Notes under the pieces: generated by a model
Databases searched by the model: none
Told to the model about the DNA's origin: nothing
Seen by the model: the letters and a program-made list of their open reading frames with translations, nothing else
Program-made: the position numbers and the translations under genes
Shown: positions 24,448-33,936 of the stretch, one piece after another
Layout of the letters: each line of letters starts with the position of its first letter
How positions within the stretch are numbered: position 1 is the stretch's first letter
Assembly (NCBI GenBank): GCA_964461265.1
Contig: CAYWTS010000002.1
Location: 62,001-126,000, forward strand
Source: CAYWTS01 sp964461265
Lineage (GTDB): Bacteria; Bacteroidota; Ignavibacteria; Tepidaquicellales; OLB5
Length of the DNA: 64,000 bases
Direction of reading: 5' to 3'

Positions 24448-25140
24448 GTGAAAGTGAAAACTAAGAAAAATGATAAACCCCGCTTGCGTAGGGGGCAAAA
24501 AGTAAACATTTGCTTAATTATACTTAACGGAGAGATAAATAAGCAGCTTCTCACCGATTTCATAAACAAACAACATCCCGTTATTATTTCGGCTGACGGA
24601 GCTTCTGATTTTTTATACAAGCACAAAATTATCCCGAACTACATTACCGGCGATTTAGATTCAATATCCAACCAGTCTGTTAAATACTTTAAAAGAAATA
24701 AAGTTGAAATCATAATGGATACGGACCAGGATTACAGTGATTTTGAAAAAGCTATCAACCTTGCTATATATCTTAAATTAAAAAATATATGCGTTATTGG
24801 TTATGAAGGGAAAAGAGTTGACCACACATTGAATAATATCAGCATTATGAAAAAATATTATAAAAAAAGCGAGATTAAATTTATTGACACAGCTTACGAA
24901 GCTTTTTTTATAAAACAAAAGATAAAATTCAAATACCCTTTACTTGAAACTATCTCACTTTTGGCTATGCCTAAAGCAGGCGGTATAAAAACAAAAGGAT
25001 TAATTTACCCACTGGCTAATGAAACACTCGAAATGGGCAGACGTGAAGGTGCGTTAAATATATCAAATGATACTGTTGTTACAATAGAATTTAAAACGGG
25101 ATGCCTCTTACTATTCAAAAAACATTTCGGAATTTTATAA
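24448..25140 (+). CDS. thiN: Thiamine diphosphokinase
   Basis: This enzyme transfers pyrophosphate from ATP to thiamine. The key motifs are ADGASDFL, TGDLDSI (metal-binding Asp), DQDYSDFEKA, and GKRVDHTLNN. It starts at GTG 24448. The first 19 codons are odd: KPRLRRGQK is encoded by a C/G-rich palindrome like those in other genes here, so the ancestral protein probably began near VNICLIIL. The rest, about 210 residues, is normal for the family. Confidence 0.88.
   Translation: MKVKTKKNDKPRLRRGQKVNICLIILNGEINKQLLTDFINKQHPVIISADGASDFLYKHKIIPNYITGDLDSISNQSVKYFKRNKVEIIMDTDQDYSDFEKAINLAIYLKLKNICVIGYEGKRVDHTLNNISIMKKYYKKSEIKFIDTAYEAFFIKQKIKFKYPLLETISLLAMPKAGGIKTKGLIYPLANETLEMGRREGALNISNDTVVTIEFKTGCLLLFKKHFGIL
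24476..24499 (+). repeat. Palindromic insert in the 5' end of thiN
   Basis: CCCCGC/GTAGGGGGC forms a short C/G-rich stem around TTGC. It is in frame near the N-terminus of thiN and encodes KPRLRRGQ, which has no counterpart in the enzyme fold. Confidence 0.4.
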
Positions 25141-25146
25141 CTTTTT

Positions 25147-27615
25147 TTACCGCCATTCAACTTTTCTTACATCTTTTCCGTCACATTCAAAGATAATTGC
25201 ACCTTCAGCTGAGGTTTTAAGAACTTTATAACCTGCACGGTTTAAGACATCTGAGAATACATCTGAATGCAGGCTTTTTTTCGATTTCTCAGAACTCGAA
25301 ATAACAATATATTCCGGATCCGAACGGGATACATATCCAGGTGATGTAAAAGAAAATGAACCTGTAGAAGGAACCTTCAAAACTGTTGTTTGATTATTTA
25401 CCAGGGTTTGTGAAAACAGGTAATCTTCGACTGGTTCTTTTGTGTCATTAAAAACAAATGAATTACTGCCGTACACAAGCTCTGCCTGTAAAGATTTTCC
25501 TTTATAAACCGAGCTATCATAAGTTATATAAATACGGAAATTGCCTTTACTGTTAAGAATCTTTGATGAACTGATAAATTCTAAATTCATCTTGATGATT
25601 AACTTTTTTACATCGTAATCGTTAAACAGACTGCTGTAATATACTGGTAAAATTATTTTTCTTATTTCAAAGTGCTTAGCAAGATAAACCAAACTGACAA
25701 ACTCTTCGTGTTTGAGCGATGTCATTATTAAAAGGTCAACTTTCGCAATTTTAGAACTTTTAAGAAAAGGAATTATGTGTCTTTCGGATGCGATGTATTT
25801 TCCGGTTGAACCACCGCAATTGAATAACACTGTGGTTCCGCCGGGAAACCGTGCTAAGGTACAATTTGACCTGCCTGTATCGAGGTAAGTAAGTATTAAG
25901 CCATCTCTTTTACTTAATATGTTATTATAAACAACAAAGATAAAAATAATCATTAGCAGCGAAAATATTCTCGGGATATAATTCGTACGCTCTGTTGTCA
26001 GCAGTATCAGTAAAAATGAATATGAACAAATAATCAAAAGGAAGTTAAATCCAAAAATTTCGATATACGAAAAATCGAGCTTTGCGAAATAGTTTATGAA
26101 TAACAGCAGGAAATACAAAATAACCTTCGCTGCTCCGGCAAATACTGAAGCAAGCCAGAGTGAAAATGATGATACAGCAACAATAATAAATCCCAATGCT
26201 AATGCAATATTCGAAATTGGAATTGCAATAAGGTTTGTAAAAAATGAAACAACCGATATTTTTTTGAACATCAATGCAGTAAGAGGCAAAGTCCCTAATT
26301 GTGCAGCAGCAGTTCCTAATAATAATATGATTATCCATTTAACTGTTTTGTTATACCATTTATCCGTATCCATAGACATAAACAATTTCCCCACAGCAAA
26401 TTTCCTCATAAGAACAGGATAGATAATTATCAGTGAAAGAATCGCCGCAAAAGACAGCTGAAATCCTGCATCAAAAAGCTGCTGCGGATCGATAAGAAGT
26501 ATAATTATAGCTGATACACCAAGAATGTTATATGAATCGGGCTTTCGTTCAATCAAGCGTGAAAACAGGAATACTCCAGCCATAATGGATGCGCGGATAA
26601 TTGACGGAGAATTACCTGTCAGGTTTGAATATAAATATAAAAAGAATAGTGTGATAATAAACTTGTACTCATTCTTAATGGGCAAAAACAACAGCAAAAT
26701 ATTTAATAATATCAGCATATATGCAACGTTTAAACCGGATACTGCGATTATATGAGCTACTCCGGCATTTACAAAATCTTCCCTTACCTGTTTCGAAATG
26801 TTGCTTCTATCACCCAGTACAAGACCTTTCAAAAATTGTGCTTCTTCACCACCAATTAATTCATCAATCATCCCAGAAGCATATTTTTTAAAAGGGTAGA
26901 GAACATGTTTTTTAACCGGATTTACGTTCGATTCTCCGATAACCTGAAGTTTATCATACCCAAATATTCTTAACGATGCATCTATTCCATGTAATTTAAG
27001 ATATTCTCCGTAATCGAATTCACCGGGATTTCTTTCAGACTTTAATTTTTCTAATATACCTGTTAATGAAACATTATCACCATAATGCACAATGAATGGT
27101 TTATCTTCTGCATATTTATTCTTATAAACGGTTGTTAGTATAGTTCCGTCAATTTCTTGTGTTTTACCATTATATGTAACCGAATCGCAATCGAAAATAA
27201 ATTTTACCTGTTCCTGCTTTTTTTCCGGAAGCTCGTTAACCATCCCATAAAATACCGCTTGTGTATTAAAGAGAGAATCATTTCTTCCAATATATTCATC
27301 GCCCTTATACCAGTATTTACTCTGAAAGCTGAAAAAACCAAATAAAAAAATACTTGCTGTGTAAATAACCATTCTTATTATCTGAAATGAGCCAAATCCC
27401 TTATACGAGATTAAAATAAGAAGCAAAAATATCAACTGGAAAATACTACTATAGAACCCGATTGAACCGCTTAAATTTACAAATGAGCTAAACAGAATAC
27501 CAAATATTAAAAATAAAGATACTATTACGGGGGGATATTTATTCATCCATGACTTAAGCTGCCGGATAAGTAAACTGCTTTTCTTATTATCTTTAGCGGT
27601 CTGCTGATTTGACAC
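25147..27615 (-). CDS. comEC: ComEC/Rec2 family DNA uptake protein
   Basis: The 822-residue protein has the three ComEC parts. The N-terminal domain (DUF4131) contains IEGTILTTVY-like OB strands. A multi-helix competence channel begins near LKGLVLGDRSNIS and includes VAHIIAVSGLNVAYM. The last 270 residues fold like a metallo-beta-lactamase. In that last domain the zinc ligands are missing: TSLKHEEF stands where HxHxDH is expected. It moves single-stranded DNA across the inner membrane. Its start overlaps the end of the upstream gene by 23 bp. Confidence 0.9.
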   Translation of the reverse strand: MSNQQTAKDNKKSSLLIRQLKSWMNKYPPVIVSLFLIFGILFSSFVNLSGSIGFYSSIFQLIFLLLILISYKGFGSFQIIRMVIYTASIFLFGFFSFQSKYWYKGDEYIGRNDSLFNTQAVFYGMVNELPEKKQEQVKFIFDCDSVTYNGKTQEIDGTILTTVYKNKYAEDKPFIVHYGDNVSLTGILEKLKSERNPGEFDYGEYLKLHGIDASLRIFGYDKLQVIGESNVNPVKKHVLYPFKKYASGMIDELIGGEEAQFLKGLVLGDRSNISKQVREDFVNAGVAHIIAVSGLNVAYMLILLNILLLFLPIKNEYKFIITLFFLYLYSNLTGNSPSIIRASIMAGVFLFSRLIERKPDSYNILGVSAIIILLIDPQQLFDAGFQLSFAAILSLIIIYPVLMRKFAVGKLFMSMDTDKWYNKTVKWIIILLLGTAAAQLGTLPLTALMFKKISVVSFFTNLIAIPISNIALALGFIIVAVSSFSLWLASVFAGAAKVILYFLLLFINYFAKLDFSYIEIFGFNFLLIICSYSFLLILLTTERTNYIPRIFSLLMIIFIFVVYNNILSKRDGLILTYLDTGRSNCTLARFPGGTTVLFNCGGSTGKYIASERHIIPFLKSSKIAKVDLLIMTSLKHEEFVSLVYLAKHFEIRKIILPVYYSSLFNDYDVKKLIIKMNLEFISSSKILNSKGNFRIYITYDSSVYKGKSLQAELVYGSNSFVFNDTKEPVEDYLFSQTLVNNQTTVLKVPSTGSFSFTSPGYVSRSDPEYIVISSSEKSKKSLHSDVFSDVLNRAGYKVLKTSAEGAIIFECDGKDVRKVEWR

Positions 27616-28846
27616 TTCGGTTATTTGATAATTGATTTACGGAAATCAGGATAATTCCCACCGTCAATATTACACTGCCTGCAAACAATAAATCGTTTAA
27701 ATTAGGAAACAGGTATAGCCGGAACCAGTAAACAAAGGCAGTTGAAAAGAGTAATATTTCGCTTAATAACAAACCCGTTAAAAATATATAAACACCGTAT
27801 TTAAAAAAAATAGTATTAGTTTTTAAAAAGTTTTTTACCGATAACCAATATATAATACTGCACGATAAAAAACCCAGCATTACTAAATGTAAGAAAGCTA
27901 TAGGGATTTCCCTGATAATAAATGCAACATCACCGATTTTAGGTAATGTTAAAATGAACTGAAAAATAAATTTTAAAAATAAAGATATTATGCCAAAATA
28001 AAATAATAAAATTACACTGCCATTAGTTTTATTAAGGAATACTTTTCTGAATTTCAGAAACTCACCTATCAAAATTTTAACAGCATAAAGCTGAAATAAT
28101 GCAGTTGCAAACATCAATACCGAAACCACAAAACCGTAATTTAATGATAACAGCGAAAAAACATATGACGGAAATGCCGTTATGAAAAGTATCCAAAAAC
28201 TGATATTAAGCATTTTTTGATTGAGTGAGATAAATTTATTTTCTAGTATAAATACTAAAAGTCCTGTCATCACGAAGGTGAACCAGCCATTATACTGAAA
28301 ATGCAGGTAAAAATAAATAAGCATTTTGTAATATTCTGAATTTGCAAAGCCCTTTACCGTTATTACAGCCAATGCAAACGGTGCTAATGTTGATAGAAAG
28401 AAAAATAAAAGCGATGCTTTGATAAACTTTAATGAGACTGAATATTGATTTTTCAGTTCCTGATTTTCCGTAATATCTTTTGAAAAAATCAAGACAAACC
28501 AATAGAACACAAATATATGTAAGGTGGAGAAAGCAATTGAGTATGTACCGTAACCCTGCAATGCAAAGGTAATCAGCATACCAATGACTGAAACCTGAGT
28601 TATCCAGAAGTTATATGAGTATTTTTTAAACGAAGTGTAATTAACATAAGAATAAATAACAGATATTATTAAAACACTGTAAAGCCAGCCGAGCATTGCA
28701 ACGTGTGAATGCGAATGAAGCAGATTCTGAAACGGCAGGAAATTCACGTTCGAAATAAACATCAACCTGAGCAGAGTACCGATTAATGCAATAACTGCAA
28801 ACCAAAACAATGAAACATTAATATAAGCTTTAATTTTGCTGTTCAT
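27593..28846 (-). CDS. Polytopic membrane protein, heme-copper-oxidase-I-like
   Basis: The 417-residue protein is predicted to have about 12 transmembrane helices. It has His-rich motifs like those of heme-binding oxidase subunits: LLHSHSHVAMLGW near residue 43 and YLHFQYNGWF near 180. I recognise this pattern from unnamed Bacteroidota membrane proteins that weakly resemble cbb3 oxidase subunit I or NnrS. Function is not established. Its 3' end overlaps the comEC start. Confidence 0.6.
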   Translation of the reverse strand: MNSKIKAYINVSLFWFAVIALIGTLLRLMFISNVNFLPFQNLLHSHSHVAMLGWLYSVLIISVIYSYVNYTSFKKYSYNFWITQVSVIGMLITFALQGYGTYSIAFSTLHIFVFYWFVLIFSKDITENQELKNQYSVSLKFIKASLLFFFLSTLAPFALAVITVKGFANSEYYKMLIYFYLHFQYNGWFTFVMTGLLVFILENKFISLNQKMLNISFWILFITAFPSYVFSLLSLNYGFVVSVLMFATALFQLYAVKILIGEFLKFRKVFLNKTNGSVILLFYFGIISLFLKFIFQFILTLPKIGDVAFIIREIPIAFLHLVMLGFLSCSIIYWLSVKNFLKTNTIFFKYGVYIFLTGLLLSEILLFSTAFVYWFRLYLFPNLNDLLFAGSVILTVGIILISVNQLSNNRSVKSADR

Positions 28847-28998
28847 TAAAGCAAATTATTAATAAGAATTTGTGCTTACAAGATAAATACTCTTGCCAAA
28901 ACCACTTGTACCACGTCTTAAAGTAGTAGCACAAATAATAATATTTTTTGCTTTGTATTGTTGAAATAAATAAACTAATTTGTTGATTATTAACAGCC

Positions 28999-29364
28999 AT
29001 GGAAACAAAACTCGATAAATTAATAGTTGTAGGCGATAGAGTTCTGATAAAACCTAAAACCACAACAGAACGAACAAGAAGCGGCTTATACCTGCCTCCC
29101 GGTGTAGAAGAAAAAGAGCAAGTTAGAAGCGGATATGTTATTAAAGCGGGACCCGGCTACCCTATTCCTATGCCATCTGAAGATGAGGTATGGAAAAATT
29201 CGGATGAGAAAATAAAATATATCCCTTTACAAGCAAAACCCGGTGACCTTGCCATATTCCTCCAGAAAGATGCTATAGAAATTCTGTACGAAAATGAAAA
29301 GTATTTTATAGTATCCCAGCATTCAATTTTGCTCTTGGAGAGGGATGAAGGATTGTTTGAGTGA
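28999..29364 (+). CDS. GroES-like co-chaperonin (Cpn10 family)
   Basis: The 121-residue protein has the Cpn10 fold: DRVLIKPKTTTERTRSGLYLPP with the mobile-loop region, GYVIKAGPG, PGDLAIF and a C-terminal strand KYFIVSQHSILLL. It is longer than typical GroES (about 95) because of an insert (PMPSEDEVWKNSDEKIKYIP) in the middle. No groEL is nearby. It may be a second, specialised GroES, or the general copy may lie elsewhere. It is read divergently from the 28846 gene. Confidence 0.85.
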   Translation: METKLDKLIVVGDRVLIKPKTTTERTRSGLYLPPGVEEKEQVRSGYVIKAGPGYPIPMPSEDEVWKNSDEKIKYIPLQAKPGDLAIFLQKDAIEILYENEKYFIVSQHSILLLERDEGLFE

Positions 29365-29384
29365 ATATATATTTTTACCCCTGT

Positions 29385-29414
29385 TTGAACAATGGGTAGC
29401 TACCCCTTGTTCAA
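29385..29414. repeat. GAACAAGGG palindrome, copy 1
   Basis: TTGAACAATGGGTAG pairs with CTACCCCTTGTTCAA around a near-perfect centre. It lies between convergent genes. Copies with the same outer arms are at 36118, 49179, 52412 and 52453. Confidence 0.6.
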
Positions 29415-29438
29415 AAAAAATATTTAATCATTAACATT

Positions 29439-31214
29439 TTACTTAATTATCTTCATCTCCACTCTGCGATTCAACGCTCTTCCTTCTTCGGTTTCGTTAT
29501 CTGCAACGGGCATCTGCTCACCGTAACCTTGTGCTGTTAACCTATAAGGACTAATACCTTTATTAATCAAATACTGCACAACGCTTTCGGCACGTTTTTG
29601 TGAAAGATGGAGGTTATACTCATCGCTTCCTTTTGAATCGGTATGTGCTGAGATTTCTATTGATACATCAGGATTATCAGTTAAGAATTTGTAAACTCTT
29701 TCAAGCTCGGTGAACGATTCGGATTGCAAATCGAATCTATCAAAATCAAAGTAAATATTATTTAGTTTAATAGGTTTATTTGTCAACGATTGAATTGAAA
29801 TCAAAACAATATCTACCGTTATTTCCTTATGTGATTTTTCGGTTGTCAGGTCAAGTTCATTGGAAACCGAATAATACCCCGATTTTTCTGCAAAATAGCT
29901 GAATTTGCTCTCTACAGGAAGCGTGATAATATAATTACCGTTCTCCGGGTCCGATTGCAGTTTACCGGCATTTCTATTATTTGACAGATCAAACCAGCTT
30001 ATATCGGCTTCAAGCGGATTGCCCGATTCATCGCTAACTTTGCCTTTCACAGTTACCACATTTTTAAATGGCTTCACTTCTTCTGGCAGCGTAACTGAAT
30101 AAATATCGTAGCCACCGAAACCGCCTTCACGGTTCGATGAAAAATATGCAAGCCTGCCATCGGTAGTGATTTTATACGCAACGTCGAATCCGCTGGTATT
30201 GATTTCCTTGCCAAGGTTCACCGGTTCGCTCCAGTCAGTCCATGAAGTATCGCTAAGCCTTACCGATTTAAATACATCAAGGCTTCCTAATCCATAGTGT
30301 CCGTCGGATGAGAAGTATAAAGTCTTGCCGTCCGGATGCAAAAACGGTGAGCGTTCAGAATAAGGTGTGTTTATAAGAGGTCCAAGATTTATGGGTATTC
30401 CCCAGCCGCTATCGGTTTTCAGTGAAACGTAAATATCCGTGTTACCTTCATATTCGCCATGGAAAAATAAGCCACCCTTATGAAAATCACCGATATTCCC
30501 TTTTCTGTCTGAAGTAAAAAGGAAGGCTTTACCGTTAGCAGTTAGAAAACCATCACAATCCCAGTATATTGAATTAACAGGTTTAGGGAAAGGTTTGATT
30601 TCAGACCACCCCCCGATAATCTTTTTAGAGTAAAAATTATCCCCGCCTCCTATTGCACCCTTAAAATTACCGAATATAACAAGGTAGTTACCGTCAGCCG
30701 AAATGCTGTTAACAGCATCATCACCTTTTGTATTGAACGGTCTGCCAAGCGGCTGAGGGATATGCCAGTAGCCGTCTTCAAATACCGAATAAAAAATATC
30801 CTCTCCGCCTTTTCCGCCTTCACGATTGTTGGCAGTGAAATACAACCTGTTTCCGTCGATTGTAATAACCGGAAAGTATTCATCTCCTTCCGTATTAATG
30901 CCTTTAATATTTGTTACAGCAAGATTCTGAAAAGGTGCATTCAGCATTTCAATAATATTTTCGAATCTTGCAGACATTTCCGGAAACCACTCTTTATAAT
31001 ATTCAAATATTTTAACAGCTCCTTTCCAGTTCTTCATATTAATGGAACGTTCTGCAAGACGCTGGACTGCAACAAATGCATCTTCGTCAGGTGCAGTTTG
31101 ATAGATGAATTGTTTCAGATCGTCTTCATTTGTAATTGTTTCAAGGTCACGCTGTGTATACGCACTGGAGGTAAAAAGGAGTAATATTAATAATATGTAT
31201 ATTTTATTTGACAC
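29439..31214 (-). CDS. PorE-like OmpA-family protein, T9SS-associated
   Basis: I start at GTG 31212-31214 (591 residues) because AAAGGAG lies 5-6 bases upstream; the TTG further up has none. Order of domains: signal peptide to about residue 20, a short TPR-like region (30-85), a PD40 beta-propeller (about 100-375, repeats such as YFTANNREGGKGGEDIFYS), a carboxypeptidase-regulatory-like domain (VKGKVSDESGNPL), and an OmpA C-terminal domain with the peptidoglycan motif HTDSKGSDEYNLHLSQKRA. PorE of Porphyromonas has this same order. Tandem with its paralog upstream. Confidence 0.85.
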   Translation of the reverse strand: MSNKIYILLILLLFTSSAYTQRDLETITNEDDLKQFIYQTAPDEDAFVAVQRLAERSINMKNWKGAVKIFEYYKEWFPEMSARFENIIEMLNAPFQNLAVTNIKGINTEGDEYFPVITIDGNRLYFTANNREGGKGGEDIFYSVFEDGYWHIPQPLGRPFNTKGDDAVNSISADGNYLVIFGNFKGAIGGGDNFYSKKIIGGWSEIKPFPKPVNSIYWDCDGFLTANGKAFLFTSDRKGNIGDFHKGGLFFHGEYEGNTDIYVSLKTDSGWGIPINLGPLINTPYSERSPFLHPDGKTLYFSSDGHYGLGSLDVFKSVRLSDTSWTDWSEPVNLGKEINTSGFDVAYKITTDGRLAYFSSNREGGFGGYDIYSVTLPEEVKPFKNVVTVKGKVSDESGNPLEADISWFDLSNNRNAGKLQSDPENGNYIITLPVESKFSYFAEKSGYYSVSNELDLTTEKSHKEITVDIVLISIQSLTNKPIKLNNIYFDFDRFDLQSESFTELERVYKFLTDNPDVSIEISAHTDSKGSDEYNLHLSQKRAESVVQYLINKGISPYRLTAQGYGEQMPVADNETEEGRALNRRVEMKIIK

Positions 31215-31235
31215 TGCTATCTCCTTTGACAGCAA

Positions 31236-33065
31236 TCAAGGAGAATTCACAATCTTAAATTCAACTCTGCGGTTTAAAGCTCTTCCTTCTTCTGTGGAAT
31301 TATCGGCAACAGGAAAAGCTTCGCCAAATCCCTGCGGAACCAAACGGTTGCTGTCTATACCTTTTTGCACAAGGTAATTTACTACCGAGGAAGCACGTTG
31401 TTCGGATAAATGCAGGTTATAGCTCTCGCTTCCAACATTATCGGTATGTGCGTTTATTTCGACCTTTATTTCAGGATTTACTGTCATAAATTTATATAAC
31501 AGGTTAAGAGCTTCATATGAGGTTTCTTTCAGTTCATATTTATCAAAATCGAAAAAGATATTTTCAATTTTTATTGTCTTTCCTGATTTTTTCAGAGATT
31601 CTATAGATATCAATTCTACATCCGTTTTCATTTCCTGATATGCTTTGGCTGCTGTGAGGTCTAAATAATTTACCGTTGAATAATATCCTTTCACATCTGC
31701 GTAGTAGGCATAATGTTTTCCAATTGGCAAAGCAATAAAATATTCACCGGTTTCAGGGTCTGTATTCGCTACACCTACTTCCTTAAGCTGGTCAATATCC
31801 TCCCATCTTATCTTCGCATAAACAGGCAATCCGTTTTCATCAATAACTTTACCCATAATGGTTATAACATCGCTGACAGGTTTTGCAATTTTCGGAAGGT
31901 CGATAAAGTAAATATCTTCTTCTCCGAATCCTCCCTCACTTACTGTCGAAAAATAAGCTCTCATCCCGTCGGTTGTAATTTTATAACCCCAATCTTCCTC
32001 AGGTGTGTTTATTTCTTTCCCAAGGTTTAGCGGGGTGCTCCATTGCGTCCATGATGAGTCGTATAAACGAACGGATTTAAATACATCCGACTTACCGAGT
32101 CCCGGATGACCGTCGGAAGAAAAGTATAGTGTTTTACCATCGGGATGTAAAAAAGGTGAACGTTCGGTATAAGGTGTATTAATAACCGTTCCAAGATTAA
32201 TTGCAGTTTTGCTCCATCCGTCTCCTTCCCTTAATACGACCCAAATATCGGTATTACCCCAATACATTCCATGATAATAATCGCCTTTTTTGTGGAATTC
32301 ACCCACGTTGCCAGGCCGTTCGGATGATACTAAAATTGCCTGCCCGTCTGCTGTCAGATAAGCATCAGCATCCCACCATTTGGAATTAACAGGTTCCGGG
32401 TAATGCATAATATCAGACCAGCCACTCTTGATTTTTTCGACATAGAAATTATCTCCCCTGCCAAGCTGGTCTATATAGTTACCGAACAGAACCAGTATGT
32501 TTGCATCTGCTGAAATGCTGTTAATAAACTCGTTGCTCTCGGTGTTGATTTTTTGTGTAAGCGGCCTTGCAATGCTCCATCTCATCTGAATGTAATATGA
32601 AATATACACATCCTCACCGCCGTAGCCGTCTTCCCTGTCACGTCCCGTAAAATAAATCTTCTTCATATCCGGTGAAAGAACAGGACAATATTCCGGAGCA
32701 AGCGAGTTAATGTTGCCGCCCATATTAACTTTCAGTAAACCTTCACCCGGTGCCTTCAGAATCCCTGTAATAATATCAAATCTTTCTTTCATATGTGGAA
32801 ATTTCGGACGGTAACGCTCGTAAATTTTTATGGCTTTCTCCCATTCTCTTTTGCTTATTTGAAATCCTGCAAGATGCTGAAGTGCTATAAATGCGTCTTC
32901 GGACGGTGCGTAGAGGTTAACCAGATTTTCGTAATACTCGGGATCCTGCCCGTCATCAATTATTATCTGAGCATAGGAGGAGGACGGAAAGGAAATGAAA
33001 ATAATTAAGGTAATTATAAGTATTCCTGCAGTATTTAAAAATAAAGATTTATATAAAGTTCTCAT
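31236..33065 (-). CDS. PorE-like OmpA-family protein, tandem paralog
   Basis: The 609-residue protein repeats the architecture of its neighbour: signal peptide (to about 32), TPR-like helices, PD40 propeller with EDVYISYYIQ and YFSSDGHPGLG blades, a regulatory-like domain (IMGKVIDENGLP) and OmpA C-terminal domain with NAHTDNVGSESYNLHLSEQ. The two share about 50% identity by eye. PorE anchors the T9SS outer-membrane machinery to peptidoglycan; the same role is inferred here. The stop lies 21 bp before the GTG of the second copy. Confidence 0.85.
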   Translation of the reverse strand: MRTLYKSLFLNTAGILIITLIIFISFPSSSYAQIIIDDGQDPEYYENLVNLYAPSEDAFIALQHLAGFQISKREWEKAIKIYERYRPKFPHMKERFDIITGILKAPGEGLLKVNMGGNINSLAPEYCPVLSPDMKKIYFTGRDREDGYGGEDVYISYYIQMRWSIARPLTQKINTESNEFINSISADANILVLFGNYIDQLGRGDNFYVEKIKSGWSDIMHYPEPVNSKWWDADAYLTADGQAILVSSERPGNVGEFHKKGDYYHGMYWGNTDIWVVLREGDGWSKTAINLGTVINTPYTERSPFLHPDGKTLYFSSDGHPGLGKSDVFKSVRLYDSSWTQWSTPLNLGKEINTPEEDWGYKITTDGMRAYFSTVSEGGFGEEDIYFIDLPKIAKPVSDVITIMGKVIDENGLPVYAKIRWEDIDQLKEVGVANTDPETGEYFIALPIGKHYAYYADVKGYYSTVNYLDLTAAKAYQEMKTDVELISIESLKKSGKTIKIENIFFDFDKYELKETSYEALNLLYKFMTVNPEIKVEINAHTDNVGSESYNLHLSEQRASSVVNYLVQKGIDSNRLVPQGFGEAFPVADNSTEEGRALNRRVEFKIVNSP

Positions 33066-33123
33066 TCTGCGGGAATAATTTAGTTTGTATAAGGGAATTT
33101 ACTAATTTATTTTAAGATTTGAA

Positions 33124-33936
33124 CTAACTAAAACCGTAATTCGGAAGTTCAAATCCTGATATTTTTAATCGGTAATAATGCAAAACAATTCCTATGCTGA
33201 TTGCTACATTGAGTGACTCACAGTCCGAGAACCCTTTAATGCTTATTTCTTTATATCCCGTAGTCTTAATAGCTTCATTAATTCCTCTGGCTTCATTACC
33301 GAATACAAAACAAACATTGTCTTTAAAATCTGTTTTTTCAAGAGTTACATCAGATTGGGGGCTTAAAAGAAATATTTCATAACCTTTTTGTTTTAACATA
33401 AACAAATCATTGTTTAAATCAGCATTAGTTTTAAAATTCAGATGGAATAAAGCACCCTGTGATGCCCTTAATACTTTATCGTTGTATACGTCGACTGTAT
33501 TTTTACCTAATATTACGGCGCCTGAATTAAACCAGTAAGCAGTCCGTAAAATAGTACCAAGGTTACCGGGGTCGTTAATTTCATCAAGTGCCAGAACCGG
33601 TGAAGCGTACTTTACAGAATCATAACTATCGGAACCTTTCGTTCTGACAACACATACAATACCCTGTGAATTCCTGGTTTCGGACAGCTTATTAAATAAT
33701 TGTAGTTTCAAATAGTATATTTCAAACTTCTTTATCCGTTTAAATTCAGAAATTTTTTCTTCGTATTTACTCCTTAAGTTTTCGCTTATAATAAACACTT
33801 CGGGTATGTAATCCGATTTCAGGCATTCTTCAAACAGATGCCATCCTTCGATTAAAAACAATCCTTCCTTATCACGGTACTTCTTTTGTTTTAACGATGA
33901 AAATAATTTAAGCTGACTTGTGCTTAGCTGTTTCAC
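33124..33936 (-). CDS. TrmH/SpoU-family RNA 2'-O-methyltransferase
   Basis: The 270-residue protein has an N-terminal substrate-binding domain (KQKKYRDKEGLFLIEGWHLFEE) and a SPOUT catalytic domain. Diagnostic motifs are LDEINDPGNLGTILRTAYWF, VCFVFGNEARGI and the final ISIKGFSDCESLNVAISIGIVL. It methylates 2'-OH in rRNA or tRNA with SAM. It resembles RlmB-type more than TrmL. It ends the four-gene operon and overlaps folE by 4 bp. Confidence 0.9.
   Translation of the reverse strand: MKQLSTSQLKLFSSLKQKKYRDKEGLFLIEGWHLFEECLKSDYIPEVFIISENLRSKYEEKISEFKRIKKFEIYYLKLQLFNKLSETRNSQGIVCVVRTKGSDSYDSVKYASPVLALDEINDPGNLGTILRTAYWFNSGAVILGKNTVDVYNDKVLRASQGALFHLNFKTNADLNNDLFMLKQKGYEIFLLSPQSDVTLEKTDFKDNVCFVFGNEARGINEAIKTTGYKEISIKGFSDCESLNVAISIGIVLHYYRLKISGFELPNYGFS

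Noticed and set aside
31215..31235. TTG start of the PorE-like protein at 31235
   Set aside because: GTG 31214 has AAAGGAG at correct distance and begins the signal peptide directly.
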